This document shows positions 34,503-49,500 of a stretch of 64,000 bases of DNA, piece after piece; position 1 is the stretch's first letter, and the number at the start of each line of letters is the position of its first letter. Under the pieces are notes generated by a model, which had not been told where the DNA came from, did not search any database, and worked only from the letters and a program-made list of their open reading frames with translations. The stretch is from Ursus arctos. Lineage: Eukaryota > Chordata > Mammalia > Carnivora > Ursidae. Made by a program: the position numbers and the translations under genes. The stretch lies in assembly GCF_023065955.2 (NCBI RefSeq), contig NW_026622874.1, positions 81,304,917-81,368,916 of the forward strand. The letters run 5' to 3'.

Positions 34503-37500
34503 ATGCTAGCTCTTGTCACCATGGAGACATTACTTCGTGCCAGGTGTTTTTGGCGCCTAGCAAGCCCTGGTTCTATGACAGTACTACATAAAGATTATAG
34601 AACAGTGCCCCCTCAGAACTTTTCCAACTACGAATCCATGAAACAGGAATTCAAACTGGAGATTCCAGAGTATTTTAACTTTGCTAAAGATGTCCTGGAC
34701 CAATGGACCAATATGGAAAAGGTATGGAGCAAGGGCCAGTCCAACTGCAGTTTCTCAGATGGAAGTGATTTTTGCCCCCAGGGCAAATGTCTGCAAACAA
34801 TTTTGGCCGGGGATGCTGCTATGTATCCTCTAATACACAGGACAGTCCCCCATAGCAAAGAATTATCTGGCTCAACATGTTAATGGTTCCATAGTTGAGA
34901 AAGCCTGGGTTATAAAAATGTATGATTATAGGTTAACTTCTTTAAAAACCCAAAAAGTAGTAGTATGAAAGTCAGAAATGGTCAAAAATGGTAGGGAATG
35001 AGGCATAGACATAGCATTGAGAGAATATAAAGGGATGCAAGAATTCTAACTCTTTGGAAAAACAATGAGGCTAAATGAGAAATGACATGGCTCCCAACAG
35101 CTAAAAAATAAAGACCCCGGAGTTATTTTCAAATATCCCATGCGTGTCCTAACTAATGACCTGTGAATTTTCTTCTGAAAAAATATTCCACTGAATTCCA
35201 CTTAAAATAGAATTAAGCTGCATAATGACCTTTAAATCATCTGGTCTGTCTTTCCTCAGGCTGGAAAGAGACTTTCCAATCCAGCCTTCTGGTGGATAAA
35301 TGGAAATGGAGAAGAAGTGAGATGGAGTTTTGAGGAACTGGGATCTTTGTCTAGGAAATTTGCCAATATACTTACAGAAGCCTGTTCCCTGCAAAGAGGA
35401 GATCGAGTAATTGTGATTCTGCCCAAGATCCCAGAGTGGTGGCTTGCAAATGTAGCCTGTCTGAGAACAGGTTAGTAGTATTTGCAATCTGATTACATTT
35501 AAAGTAGGCTGGATGGGAGATCTTCCAAAACATCTAAGTAATCATGAGACATTTATTTGGGTAAATTATTTGAGGAACTGCACACAATATAGTATTATTC
35601 TCAGGAACCTTAGAAATGTGTTGGAAACATGCCATATCTTTTGACCTAAACTATGAGTTGCGTTTTTCATAATGAAATAGGTTTATTAACCAAATGCCAA
35701 TCAACAATTGAATACCCTCATACCTACCACTTTTCTCTTCCTATAGACCCATGGTCATCTGAAACTCAGTGCAGCCACAAACTCAAAGTTCTTATTTCAC
35801 ACCTTTATTTCTCTCGTGGTCAATTGCCATTCATCTGATGCCCAAAGCAAGCAGCTGCTACTCCTCCTTCCAAATCAGTTCCTCCATCCTGTAAATTTGA
35901 CTTCCTACATGTCCCCAGAGTCCCTCTTCTTCTCCAATCCCATTGCCATTGCCTTACTTCACGTTTACCATCTCCTGAATGGATTTGCCCAAAAGTCTCC
36001 CTAATTCTGATCTTGTGTGGGCCCACAACTTATTCCAATCCAATTCATCCTCAATATCTAGTTTTATTTCTAGAATGCACATTTTATCCTGTCAATATGC
36101 TGCTTGACATTATTTAATAACTCTCCATTGCCTACCAGGTAAAATCTGAGCTTCTTTAGGTGTATCATGGAAGGTCTGAGCTATCCTCCCTTCCTTGTTT
36201 TCATACTCTCTGCTCCAGCTATATCAAATGGTTTCCTATAAGGTTCACGATCTTTCTCATTTCCTGGATTCTGTGCACACTGTTTCCTGTGCTTGGAAAG
36301 CATTTCCCTCACATGTAACCACCTGGACAACCTCTATTAGATTTTTAGGTCTCAACTCTAATGTCACTTCTCAGGCAACCCCACCCTGACATCCCAATTC
36401 AGGTGCTTTCTTTTTTGACCTCCTCTAGAAAACATGTATGTATTTCTATGTTAACCTGTACTATATTATCTGAGTATATTATTTTTTTAAAATTTGGCAT
36501 TCCCCTAGGACTTCGTATGTTTCTAAAAGCCAATGACTATGAGATAGCCATGTCTGTACCTCCAATTATTGGCATATCGTAAATGCTCAGTAAAATATTT
36601 GTTGAATTAATATCCCTACTGTTATAATCAATCATTATGTTGAATAAACATTCTTAATTCACCATAATTACTTGCATTTGAGAGTTACATGTTCTCATAT
36701 CATATGTACCTATAAATTGTATACTGGAGTAGCAGAGCCCACTTTTAGAGTTTTATTTTAACAAAACGATAGCTTTCATGAATGCTGCTTAAGCTCACTT
36801 TCTTAGTAAAGGGGCAACATGTTGGACTGCCAGGACCAGAAATCCATTCATATTAGTTCAATAAGGAAGGAGAATTATTGAACGTCTACTGAAGAATCTA
36901 CAGGGGAAAAAAAAAGTGCAGACAGAGCAACTGGCTTCCTTCTCTATTTCTTTTGCTCTGAAGCCATAGGGCCTCTTGTCTCTGTCTCTCTTAAGCATCT
37001 GTTCCTTTGACTTTCTGCTGACACATGATTTCTTTGCTCCCCTTCATTTTGACTGACACATGGCTTGGTTTGCTACACAGATACCTTGGGCCCTAATTTT
37101 GTATGTCCCAATCCACTGAGTCTCTTAAATTAAATACTTGAGGCAGAATCTGACTGGCACGGCTTGGGTTAGGCTAGTCAGAAGTGGTCAGAGGCAGGTT
37201 CATTTGATAAAAAACATGGTCACTGGGGCTGCAGAAAGGAAGGCAGATTCTCTTAGATGGGAGAAAGAAAGGGAGAGAGTAAATGGTAAATCTAATATAC
37301 TAACAATGCTGAAAATAAGCATTATCTACCACCTAGAGGGATGGGTGGATGGGCTAGGCTTTCAAATCCTGTTGCCAAATTGAATTATGAAAGTTACTTC
37401 TTTTGTCCACCAAACAAACTCCTGGAAAAACTTTGTCTTTTCATGTAGATCTGTTAACAGGGAGAGAAGGGGCTACTAGTGCCAGTCTTTTGACCCTTCA

Positions 37501-40500
37501 TGCAAATGTATATGTTGGTAATATCATTTTGTACACCCTGTATTATCAACATGGTAATGAGAGGCCTCCCCCAAGATTTCAAGTAACATTTTAGAATGGA
37601 AAAAATTGACAAGGCAAGAAACAACAAATGTTGGAGAGGATGTGGAGAAAGGGGATCCCTCCTACATTGTTGGTGGGAATGCAAGTTGGTACAGCCACTC
37701 TGGAAAACAGTGTGGAGGTCCCTTAAGAAGTTAAAAATTGAGCTATCCTATGACCCAGCCATTGCACTACTGGGTATTTACCCCAAAGATACAGACGTAG
37801 TGAAGAGAAGGGCCATATGCACCCCAATGTTCATAGCAACATTGTCCACAATAGCCAAATCATGGGAGGAACCGAGATGCCCTTCAACAGATGACTGGAT
37901 TAAGAAGTTGTGGTCCATATATACAATGGAATATTACTCAGCTATCAGAAAGAACGAGTTCTAAACATTTGCTGCAACATGGACGGCACTGGAGGAGATA
38001 ATGCTAAGTGAAATAAGTCAAGCAGAGAAAGACAATTATCTTATGATTTCTCTCATCTATGGAACATAAGAACTAGGAAGATCGGTAGGGGAAGAAAGGG
38101 ATAAAGAAAGGGGGATAATCAGAAGGGGGAATGAAGCATGAGAGACTATGGACTCTGAGAAACAAACTGAGGCCTTCAGAGGGGAGGGGGGTGGGGGAAT
38201 GGGATAGACTGGTGATGGGTATTAAGGAGGGCACGTATTGCATGGAGCACTGGGAGTTATACGCAAACAATGAATCATGGAACACTACATCAAAAGCTAA
38301 TGATGTACTGTATGGTGACTAACATATCATAATAATAAAAAAAAGTAACATTTTGCTACTTGGCAAGAAACTATGTAATGCTTCCCTAAATGATTAATTT
38401 GGACAGGAAGTAATTTTAATAGGTAAGACTGATCACTATTAATAGGTTCTTTTATTTTTTATTTTTATTTTTTTTTAAAGATTTTATTTATTTTTTTGAC
38501 AGAGAAAGAGACAGCCAGAGAGAGAGGGAACACAGGCAGGGGGAGTGGGAGAGGAAGAAGCAGGCTCCCAGCAGAGAAGCCTGATGTGGGGCTCGATCCC
38601 AGGACTCTGGGATCACGCCCTGAGCTGAAGGCAGACGGTTAATGACTGAGCCACCCAGGCGCCTCTATTAATAGGTTCTTTTAAAGATAGGGTATGAATA
38701 ATATATTAGCAGAAATTAATTATCTAAGGGTGATGTGTTTAAATAAAGTGCTTCTACTAGGCATGAAATGCTGGCAGTGGGCTTGTTCTTAGAGAGTGCC
38801 TCTAAATTATAGAAAACTGTTAAGCCATGGTAGGCTAATTACTTATTCCCAGATGGAACATCGCTAAGGAATAACCATTGGAATTAAGGACTATAAACAT
38901 TGCTGCATTGCCTGATTAGAAAAGAAAGATATTCTGAAAACTTTGTGTTTTGGTCCTGGTTGTCTGTTTCTTGAAGAACTCCACTGGAGGGGGTTATCCT
39001 TCCCCAGATGGAAAGACAAGCCAGTGTCCAGGGATGACCAGGTATGTGTTCTTCAATCTTCTTTTCCTGAATTGTGAAGTGCATACCTTCCACCCTCTCT
39101 TTAGGGTCTGGACTTAACAATGGTAGAGCCCTAATGATGTACTGTATGGTGACTAATGTAACATAATAAAATTAAAAAAAAAAAAAAAAAGAGTGGTAGA
39201 GCCCGAGATATAGATATGGACACATATAACTATAGAGATACATATTCTTGAAAGTCCATTAATCCTTTGAGAAAATAATAGCTAAAATTTATTCAGCCTC
39301 TTTACACATTTTAACTCATTTACTCCTCATTAATCTTATAGAATCCCCAATATACAGATGCAGAACCTGAGACTCATGGAGATAAAGTGGCTTGTCCAAG
39401 GCCAAGCTATAAGACTGTTTGGCTCCAGGACAGACTCTTAACCATTATACTACACTTACAGTATAATTTATGGCAGGGAGAAGTAGAAGGACAGAAAAGA
39501 TGCATGACTCAATTGTTCCCTTTGGAAAGAAATCATACAACATTTATGTATGTTTTAAAAGGTGCTGGACTGAAGTAGTTAAGTGTGCAGCTCTGGGGTC
39601 AGGCTACAGGGTTCAATCACTGGACTGCCACTTTCCACTCCAGTGATCTTTGGCAAATTATTCATAGATTTTATGGTTTTTTTTTTTTTGGTAGGGATTA
39701 AATAAGTTAAAACATGCAAAACACTTAAGATAGCATCTAGCATTTAGCCAATAAATATTGGCTAATATTACTCTTCAATAAAAACTCTCTTCCAAAGAAA
39801 TGAAAGGAAAAAAATACCTGTCTTCAAGCTGAATGTTATGAATGGTCTCCAGATAGAAGAAAATTATCCAGCATTTAACATGCTTTCATATTTGGTCAAA
39901 AGGGCCACAGATATTGAGATGCCTTGAAAGGCAAAAGCAGAATAATGAAAGGAAGGCAAATAGACAACTAGAATAGTAAACTCATTCTGGGACATTGAGA
40001 GTACACCTGAGCTCTCTATTCTACTGTAACTAATATGATAAAGAAAATCCTTCCTTCTAGACATCGTTTCTTTTCTGCTCCTTTAGGGACAGTTTTAATT
40101 CCAGGAACCACTCAGCTGACCCAGAAAGACATTCTCTACAGACTACAATCTTCGAAAGCAAAGTGCATTATCACCAACGAAGTTTTAGCCCCAGCAGTAG
40201 ATGCTGTTGCGCCTAAATGTGACAATCTGCGCTCCAAGCTAATTGTGTCTCAGAACCCCAAAGATGGGTGCGGGAACCTCAAGATGATGAAGTGAGTAGT
40301 CATAACTGTTGTAAACAGCTTTCCCAAAAGAAAGGCAACATTGAAAAGATATTCAACCCAGAAGTGATCAGAAAAATGAAAATTAAAACAAGGCAAAGGG
40401 AACAACTGGTGATTATTACTGCACTAATCACCTGCAAAGCTCTGAGGCAGGAAGGAGTTTGGAGTGGTTTTTGTATGTTAGGATTTTTTTTTTTTTTAAG

Positions 40501-43500
40501 ATTTTATTTATTTATTCGACAGAGACAGAGACAGCCAGCGAGAGAGGGAACACAAGCAGGGGGAGTGGGAGAGGAAGAAGCAGGCTCATAGCAGAGGAGC
40601 CTGACGTGGGGCTCGATCCCATAACGCCGGGATCACGCCCTGAGCCGAAGGCAGAAGCTTAACCGCTGTGCCACCCAGGCGCCCCTGTATGTTAGGATCT
40701 TGAAGGAAGTAGGCCCTGAGATAGATATTAGTTGTGTAAGAAGTTTATTAAGGATTTGTCCTGGGGTCAACACCCGTGAAAAAAGGGGAAGGATGTGGCA
40801 TTGGGCAAAAGAAGAAATTCATCTGCCATGCACTCCCAGAAAAACCTTCAGCTAATCCACTAGGACCTCTGGGGCTTGGATAGTCTTTCAAAGCTGTTCT
40901 CAGATAAAGCAAAAGGTCCTGGCCTTTATATATCCTTACTGATCCATAACTGAGTGTGGGCTTTCCCTAGAAGGAGGGGTGACCTTGAGCGAGGCAGCTC
41001 TCTTCAGCCAAAGCAATCTCCAAATACGGCTCCCAGCACCTGTGGGGAGTAAGTCCTTTGTTCCGGCAGCAGGATCTAAGAGGGGCATTCACAGCACCAA
41101 CCACAGAACTGTTATCATCTCCCAGAGAAACTGATCATAATCAATTCTTATGTGTAGGCTACATCATTTCCTTGCAGATAGCAACACTTCAGGTTATAAA
41201 TAAGAAGAACACTTAATGTTAATGGATGCAATTATAAAACTAAGTTACACTGATGTTCAGCCCCTGCTATGGAATGCTTCCAGGGGTCACTTAGCACTCT
41301 TGCCAGGTATTGGTTCTACCTTAGCTTTAGGTTGGCAGCCAGTTTCCTCTCTAGAATGAGCTTCCCACCTTTACTCAAGGATTTGGGAGCATATCTGCAA
41401 CTACAGACTTATTCCTACCTCCTCCAAAAGAGCTAACATTTATTGAGCTCTTACCGAAAGCCAAGTACGTTCTAATTAAAAATGTTATAATTGCAACTTG
41501 GGTAACATTTATATGGCATTCGTTATGTGCCAAAAACTGTCCCAAGCATTTCACACATATTAACTCATTTACATGTCACAATAACCTAAGAAGCGGGTAC
41601 TACAGTAATACAGATGAATAAGGTCAAATGCTAGGATCTGGCAGAGCTGGGTTTCAAACCCAGGGAGTCTGGCACCTGAGCTCACGCTCCTAACTGCTAT
41701 GTTTACTGCCTCTGATGGTGAGAGATTGGTATGATAACCTCGCCTTAGGCTTCTATCTACAATAGAAGTGATAGGTACCCAGCTATAGGTACTATTTTTA
41801 AGGAAGAAAATTATGGAATCATACACTAAACACTTAGTCTAGCTTTATTAGACTTTTAAAACAGCTTTTCTATAATTCTTGTGGCCTGGATGTTTTGAAT
41901 TCTAATGTTTCATTCTCAGCCCAATACTCCCAGATAAAATCTCTATGCTTCTTAGGCACTGTGTGTGCGGAATTCACTGCCTCTCAAGTGCCCTAATGTA
42001 TGACCTATTAGCAGCCCAGTTATCCTTTGGAACTACAGCTGATTCTTAAACAATGTGGGAATTACCAACCTGCCTTATACCATTATCCATGACTTCTATT
42101 CACATATTTACTCTCTTAAAAAAAAAAATCACTTGAAAACATCCACAGTAACAGGGAAGGAGGAGTTCTCACATAGCCTTGATTCTAAGATCACAGACTC
42201 CTCATTCTGCTGACGGAATGATAAACCACTGGAGTTTTTAAAAATGCTTCAGCTCTTCTTCATCATACAATAAAAAGCTATGAAACCAACTATTATAAAT
42301 GGGCTTTGATGATAAAATTTAGTGTAATTCCAGAAAGCACCTATGAAGATGGAGAAAGAGATGACTTTTACCTTGGAATTCAACCCAAGTCCCTGGGGCC
42401 TGAGCCATGAGGTGAAGATGTCCGAGTAGATGGTTTCTTGAATTCTCTTCTGGGGTAACAGTTTATGACGCCACATGCAATGGGCAGAATCATTGTAGTT
42501 CTTCCTTTGTAGACACGCCAGTGACAACCACACCTGTGTGAAGACAAAACATGATGAGATGATGGCCATTTACTTTACCAGTGGAACAAGCGGATCTCCT
42601 AAAATGACGGGACACACGCATAGCAGTTTTGGTTTAGGATTATCTGTAAATGGAAGGTAACTTCGCAGAACTCCAGCTTGACATGTCAAAACTACAAAGG
42701 GGATGATTCGTTTATTGGTCTTATAAATGTGTTTTCCTTGTACATATCATGACTATTCTTTGTTTTCCCAGGTACTGGCTGGATTTGACTCCTTCAGATG
42801 TGATGTGGAATACCTCAGACACAGGCTGGGCGAAGTCTGCATGGAGTAGCATCTTTTCTCCATGGATCCAGGGAGCATGTGTATTTGCACATTATTTGCC
42901 ACGTTTTGAGCCAACTTCCATCCTGCAAGTAAGGCAGATCACAAGAGGTCACCATTTAGGAATGCTTTAGCAGCATCCCTGATAGGACTGATGAACAAAG
43001 TAACCTGCAGAAATCAGAGTAGCCAAAGTGATTTAAGATATTTCACATCTGGAAAGTCAATTATCCTGAAAAGACATACAGAAGAAAGGTGTGAATGCAT
43101 TTATGTTAGAATAAACAACGTTTAAGTTGTGCTGTGCCTACCATAAGCATTTAGGGACTTATTACAGTTGTAGGAAGACTAAGAGTTTACTTCTAAATTG
43201 CAGACCCTTTCCAAGTTTCCCATCACAGTCTTCTGTTCAGCACCAACTGCATACCGAATGCTTATACAGAATGATATGACCAGGTAAGAAAGGTTGGTAA
43301 AGAGGCACTTAGTGGGGGTAGGGGAAAGGAAGGGGAAGCCATAAAATAAAGGATCTTTCTGCCTAAAAACATAGTTCCACATTAGTAGGTATGGAATTTA
43401 ACAATCTCTTGTCCCCCTTCTCCTTCTTGCTTTCATTCTTTAAGTCATAATTGTTACGTCCAGGGCAGGCTTCCCCAAGCAAGGAGAGGAAAGAGAAAGT

Positions 43501-46500
43501 TCAGCCATGGGTATACCCTTGAGCCCAGTGGTTATGGATAAAAAGGTGTTTAATCTTTTGGATGATGAATGTTACCTGAACTGAGGAACTACAGAAATGA
43601 CCCCCTATTTGGAATCCTATCCCAGCAAATAGGAAAAAGGATATAAGTCTTTTGCTCTATTACTGATTCCATTTGAAAGAGTGCATTGGTAAATATTTTT
43701 AAATTGCTAAAACTGAAATTTTTTTGAATAGGAAATACTTCATATGACATAAAATTCAATAGGCATATAAGAATATAGAGTGAAAGGTCTTCCTCCAAGC
43801 CTTATTCTCAGTCTCTGTTCTCCTTTTCCATGAAATCTGTGCAAACACAAGCCAATATGCCAGTATTCTCACCCTTTTAAAAACATTAATGGAAACATAA
43901 CATGTTCACGGTTCTGCACCTTCCTTTTTTTGCCTAACAATACATCCTGGAACTGTGTGCTATCCAATTCTATCCAATAGGGTAACCACTTGCCACATGT
44001 AATTACTTAAATTTAATTTTAATTAATTAAAAATTCAGTTCCAAAGTTGCACTAGCCATGTTTCAAGCACTCAATAGCCACACAGGGCTAGAAGATACTG
44101 CAGTGGATAGTGCAGATAATAGAACACTTTGTGGCAAAAATTTCTATTGGACAGCACTGTCTAGGAGCTCCCTTATTCTTTTTTTTTTTTTTTTTACAGC
44201 TCTATAGTATACCATTGCATAAAATTCCACAGTCAATTTAACCATATAATTGATAAATTTTTAATCACTGATTTAAAATGTTATCATGCAGCACCTTCCC
44301 TGAGGATGACATGGCTTTTTTTTTTTTTTTTGCAACAGATCACACACTCCCAAAAAATAAAAGTGGAAAAAAATGGATGTCTTGGGGGTCATTTTATGAT
44401 GTTAGAATTGTTTGTTGATTTTGTATTGGAGAGGGGAGAAAGGAGGGAACTAAAACACACTCTATGTTGAATTTCATTAGAAATAACTCTGATTTTCATT
44501 CCTCCCCATTTTTTCTCCTAAATTTAACTTATCTGCTTTCTGAGAAGCTATAAGTTCAAAAGCTTAAAGCACTGTGTGAGTGCTGGCGAACCAATCAATC
44601 CTGAAGTGACTGAACAATGGAGAAAAAGGACGGGTCTGGATATCTATGAAGGATATGGACAGACTGAAACGGTATAGGACCTCATTGAAAAGACAGGGCT
44701 GGACTTGACTTAGCTGGATAAATAAAAACTGATAAATAAATGTAAATAACTGATAAATAAATTTTAAAATAAGTATTTATTATATCCTTATGATTATGTG
44801 AGGGATAGGGAAGTAGATGAGTGGTTAGAAGAATAGTCAGGAAAAAAAAAGTTGGGAGAGAAGCTAGTTGCAAAAAAGCTCTGTAACAGACAGTTATTTC
44901 ACCATTCATTGAGAAAAGCCACTATAGAGCTGATCAGAGTGAGAGCATTAAAATATATTTTAAGTGAAAGAATCTATAGTGAAAGATTTCTCCTTACGTA
45001 AGAGGGAACTCTCTTAGTCAGGGCTGCCTCAAAAATGGAAAATGCTGAGTTACTTGAAATATTATAAGTTCACTAGATAACTCCTTGGCAAGAATACTCT
45101 AAAAAGGGTTATTTAAAGAGCTTGTAGAAATAAGAATAAGAAGAAATTCTAGAGGAAGTGAATAAACTACTAACAAAACTGGTTATTATGTAAGGAAAAG
45201 GAGGCATACAATAAAGCAGATAAGGGAAAGGCTGAAAGAAATTTTTCATAGTTTGCCTTTTTATAGTGCTTCTATTTATAAACCACGAGAATGTAGTACC
45301 TGGTTAAAATTAAAATTGACAGATGTATTAAATAGGAACAGCATAACAAGTATCATGCTAATATGGGTACAAATGTTTTCATAAATATGGATATTTTAGT
45401 AATTATCAATTTATTAAGTGTTATCACTTTACTATATGTATTTATTTAGTGTCTCTCTCTACATTTCACGAGAGCAGAAAATTTGTTTTATTTCGAGCCT
45501 CGGTCATCATCATAATGATGATCATCAATAAATATTTGTTTAATGAATGCATGGTAGATGAACAGAATTTTAAGCTACCTGTAATGTTACTTTCTCCTTC
45601 TGAACTAGGTGCTAATCTGTGGAAATTTTAAGGGAATGAAGATTAAGCCTGGCTCAATGGGAAAGCCGTCTCCTGCTTTTGATGTTAAGGTTTGCACATC
45701 TCCTTCTAGGAGAATATTTAACAACCCAATCTGTTTACCATTTACCCCACTGTGCCCTCCCCTACACTCCTACTTTTGGTGATGACTTCATGCTACTTCT
45801 ATGATATTTTAATTTCCATGTAATGGAAATGGATTAGGGACATTAGTTTAATGGTCTCCATTTTTTTATTTTTTGCAAAGTAGTTTCTTGTGCCAAGCAG
45901 GTCTAGGCATTTTATAAATATCAATCTATTTGATTGCCAGAAAGAACCTGTGAGAGACATACCAATATAAGAACCATTTTACAATGGCTAAAGGGAAGTA
46001 GGAGACACAGGCTTCCAGTTATAGAATGAGTAAGTTGCAAAGATAAAAGATACAGCATAGGGATATAGTCAATGGTACTGTAATAGTATTGCATGGTGAC
46101 AGAGGGTAGCTACACTTGTGGTGAGCATAATACATAAACTTGTTGAATCACTATGTCGTACACCTGAAACTAATATAACATTGTATGTCAACTGTACTTC
46201 AATAAAAAATTAAAGAACCATTTTATAGATGAGGCACAGAGAGGGAAAGAATTCACCAGAGGTCACACAGCTAGGAGCTACTAGTGCTGGGATTCAATCC
46301 CAAGCAATCTGGTTCCAATATCTGTACTTTTTTTTTTTTTTTTTTTAAGATTTTATTTATTTATGTGACAGAGAGACAGCCAGCGAGAGAGGGAACACAG
46401 CAGGGGGAGTGGGAGAGGAAGAAGCAGGCTCATAGCGGAAGAGCCTGATGTGGGACTCGATCCCGGATCGCCAGGATCACGCCCTGAGCCGAAGGCAGTC

Positions 46501-49500
46501 GCTTTAACGACTGCGCTACCCAGGCGCCCCCAATATCTGTACTCTTAACCACAACACCACATTGCCCTCTCTGATAAGGGAGGTCAAGACCTTCTAAGGG
46601 GTTCAAGTAGGCCAAAGGAAGGTACAGTTTACAGTAGCTGAAGTATTTTTTTCCTTCCCCAGCCCTTCCTGGCCATTTCCTGGCTCTCTGTAACCATGGC
46701 TGTTATTACCACCTGATCCCTAGGGAGCATCCTATTATCCCATCTGCACACTTAGTACAGGGTTAGAATTGTTCTCAGATCAGCAGACCCAAAGCTAGGT
46801 ATAGTCAAAGGAACTTACACTAATACATAAGAGAAAACCACAGCATAGCAACAAAAACACAAAATGGATGAATTTACAGAATGGAGCGCTCAAAATCAAA
46901 CCTAAATGAAGGGTAATTATAGATGAAATCAATGTTCCCAAGGTTTTCTGATCATAAGGATTACATGGACACTTGTTAAAAAATACTAATTTTCAGGACC
47001 CTTCTAGGTGGGACCCTGAAATCTGTGTTTTAAACAAGCATCCCAGTTCTTATGATCAGGTAAGTTTGAGAAAGTTAGAGTAAGTTTGAAATGGATTGCT
47101 GATATCAGTGTATAGAATAAGCCAGATCTGAGTTCTTTCCCTCACTTTAACTTTGCTGAGAACCTTGTCTAAAGATGGGCTGGCCTGGTGGTTCAGGTCT
47201 GGCTCTGAGCTTCATGAGCTGAGTGTCTTTGGCTGAGTGTCTTTGGGGAAGTTATTAAAGTCTCAGTTTCCTGATTTGTAAAATAGGGAATAGGGTGACC
47301 AACTTGTCTCAGTTTGCCGGGGACTTACTTGGTTTTAGCATGGAAAGTCATACATCCCAGGGACACTCTCCTGCCTCAGTCCTGGGCAAACTGATGGTTG
47401 GTTGCCCTAATAATAATGGAACTGATACCATAGGTTTCTTGTGAGGATTAAATAAGATAATATCTCTAAAGAGCATAACAAAGTGCTCAGCACATAATAA
47501 AGGTCTAAAAGACAGGTGTCATTATTATCATTCATTTCTCCCTTGCATTCCCTTCCTTTGAAAAGCTTTTCTAAGAAGAGATGGTAGGGGAGCCCTGGTT
47601 ACATTCTGTAAAGAGGCTTAACAATAGTTCATTGGTTTATAGGCTGCCTTAGGTTGGAGAAAGAAAAATTAGTAATTAAGCATTATCATGTCTGCATTAT
47701 AAGTAATCAAGCTGGCATTTCACAAAGCTGTGTTCCTTTCTTCCCTCTTAATGACAATTCCCAATATGCATTGCTGTGAAGGTCTCACAGGTGCAGCTGT
47801 ACTCAGAGCGATCCAACAGCAGTATCTCACCACCACCCCACTAATTCAAGCCCAGTGGTTTTCTGGGGCAATTATATTTGAATGCAGAAAGGGTGTGGCC
47901 AAGAGGAGAACTGCTCTGTCATGCATTCCCAGTTAGCATTACTACCTTCATTTTTCCCCAATCTTAAATTATAATAAAATACACATAAAATGTACCATCC
48001 TGACCATGTTTACGTGCATAGTTCGGTGGTATTAAATACATTCATAATATTGTGCAACTATTACCATGATTTATCTCCATAACTCTTTTCATCTTATAAA
48101 ACTGAGACTCTGTATTTATTAAATAATAACTTCCCATTCCCCAATGCCCCTAACCCTGGCAACCACCATTCTACTTTCTACCTCTGCAACTACTATTTAT
48201 AAGTACCTCATATTAAGTGGAATCAGTGTGTGTTTGTCTTTTTGTGACTGGCTAATCACACCTTAGCATAATGTCCTCAAGTTTCATCCATGCAGCATGT
48301 GTCAGAATTTCCTTTCTTTTTTAAGGCCGAATAATATCCCATTGTATGGCTATAACAAATTTTGCTTTTCCATTCATTTGTCGATGGGTGCTTGGGTTCT
48401 TTCCACATTTTAGCTATTGTGAATAGTGCTGTGATCAACATGGGTACACAAATATCTCCTCAAGACCATGCTTCTAATTCTTTTGGGTATATGCTCAGAA
48501 GTAGAAATGCTGGGGCGCCTGGGTGGCACAGCGGTTAAGCGTCTGCCTTCGGCTCAGGGCGTGATCCCGGCGTTATGGGATCGAGCCCCACATCAGGCTC
48601 CTCCGCTATGAGCCTGCTTCTTCCTCTCCCACTCCCCCTGCTTGTGTTCCCTCTCTCGCTGGCTGTCTGTCAAATAAATAAATAAAATCTTTAAAAAAAA
48701 AGAAGTAGAAATGCTGGCTCATATGGTAATACTATTTTTAATTTTTTGAGGAATTGCCATACTGTTTTCCACAAAGTGGCTGTACCATTTTACATCCCAC
48801 AACAGTGCACAGTGCCCAATTTCTCCACATCCTCACCAACACTTATTTTCTGTGTTTCTGATAGCAGCTATCCTAATGGGGGTGAAGTGGTATCTTCTTT
48901 TGGTTTTGATGTGCATTTCCCTAAGGTAGCTACTTTCATTTTTATCTTTTCCCCCAAGGGCTCTTATTACTGCTCTTGTTTATGTAGCTAAGAGCATCTG
49001 CAATGACAGCATGGCATCTGGGGATGTGCTCCAACCAGCTGGATATCAGATTCTTGCAACTTCAAAGCCCAAAGCCCATAATTTTCATGTTTAAAGATTT
49101 TTAAGGCCACTTGAACAATAAAGAATGAGAATCTCTCCAGAAATAGAACATTTTGCCTCTTCCCATCTATTAAAGAGTAGTCTAAGTATCTGGAACTCTG
49201 AAAACATCTCCTTTCCATCAGTAATTTCTTGATTCTGGAGCCAAATGTTCTTTAGATGACTGGGCGGGAATTTATATTTTTTTATTTACAAGAACTTTAA
49301 AGTAAGATTTTGCATTTAGAATTCCTCAGCCTTTCAAGTTTCCCTTTGGGGACACAGCCCATTTCCATTTGGAAAGTGCCAAATAAGTATTACACCCTAT
49401 TTTCCACACAAGCCACATCTCAGGTTTGAAGGCTCTTGGTGGATGTATATAAAGGCAAAGTAGAGAGTTCATATGTAAAGACAGCTAAAAGTTATTTAAG

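Larger units (their letters stand above)
45890..46570 (-). repeat. MIR, reversed, cut twice by younger insertions
   Basis: Segments 45,890-45,981, 46,226-46,328 and 46,544-46,570 join as one reversed MIR: 'gaggcacagagagggaaaga', 'ggtcacacagctaggagcta', 'cttaaccacaacaccac'. Confidence 0.7.
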
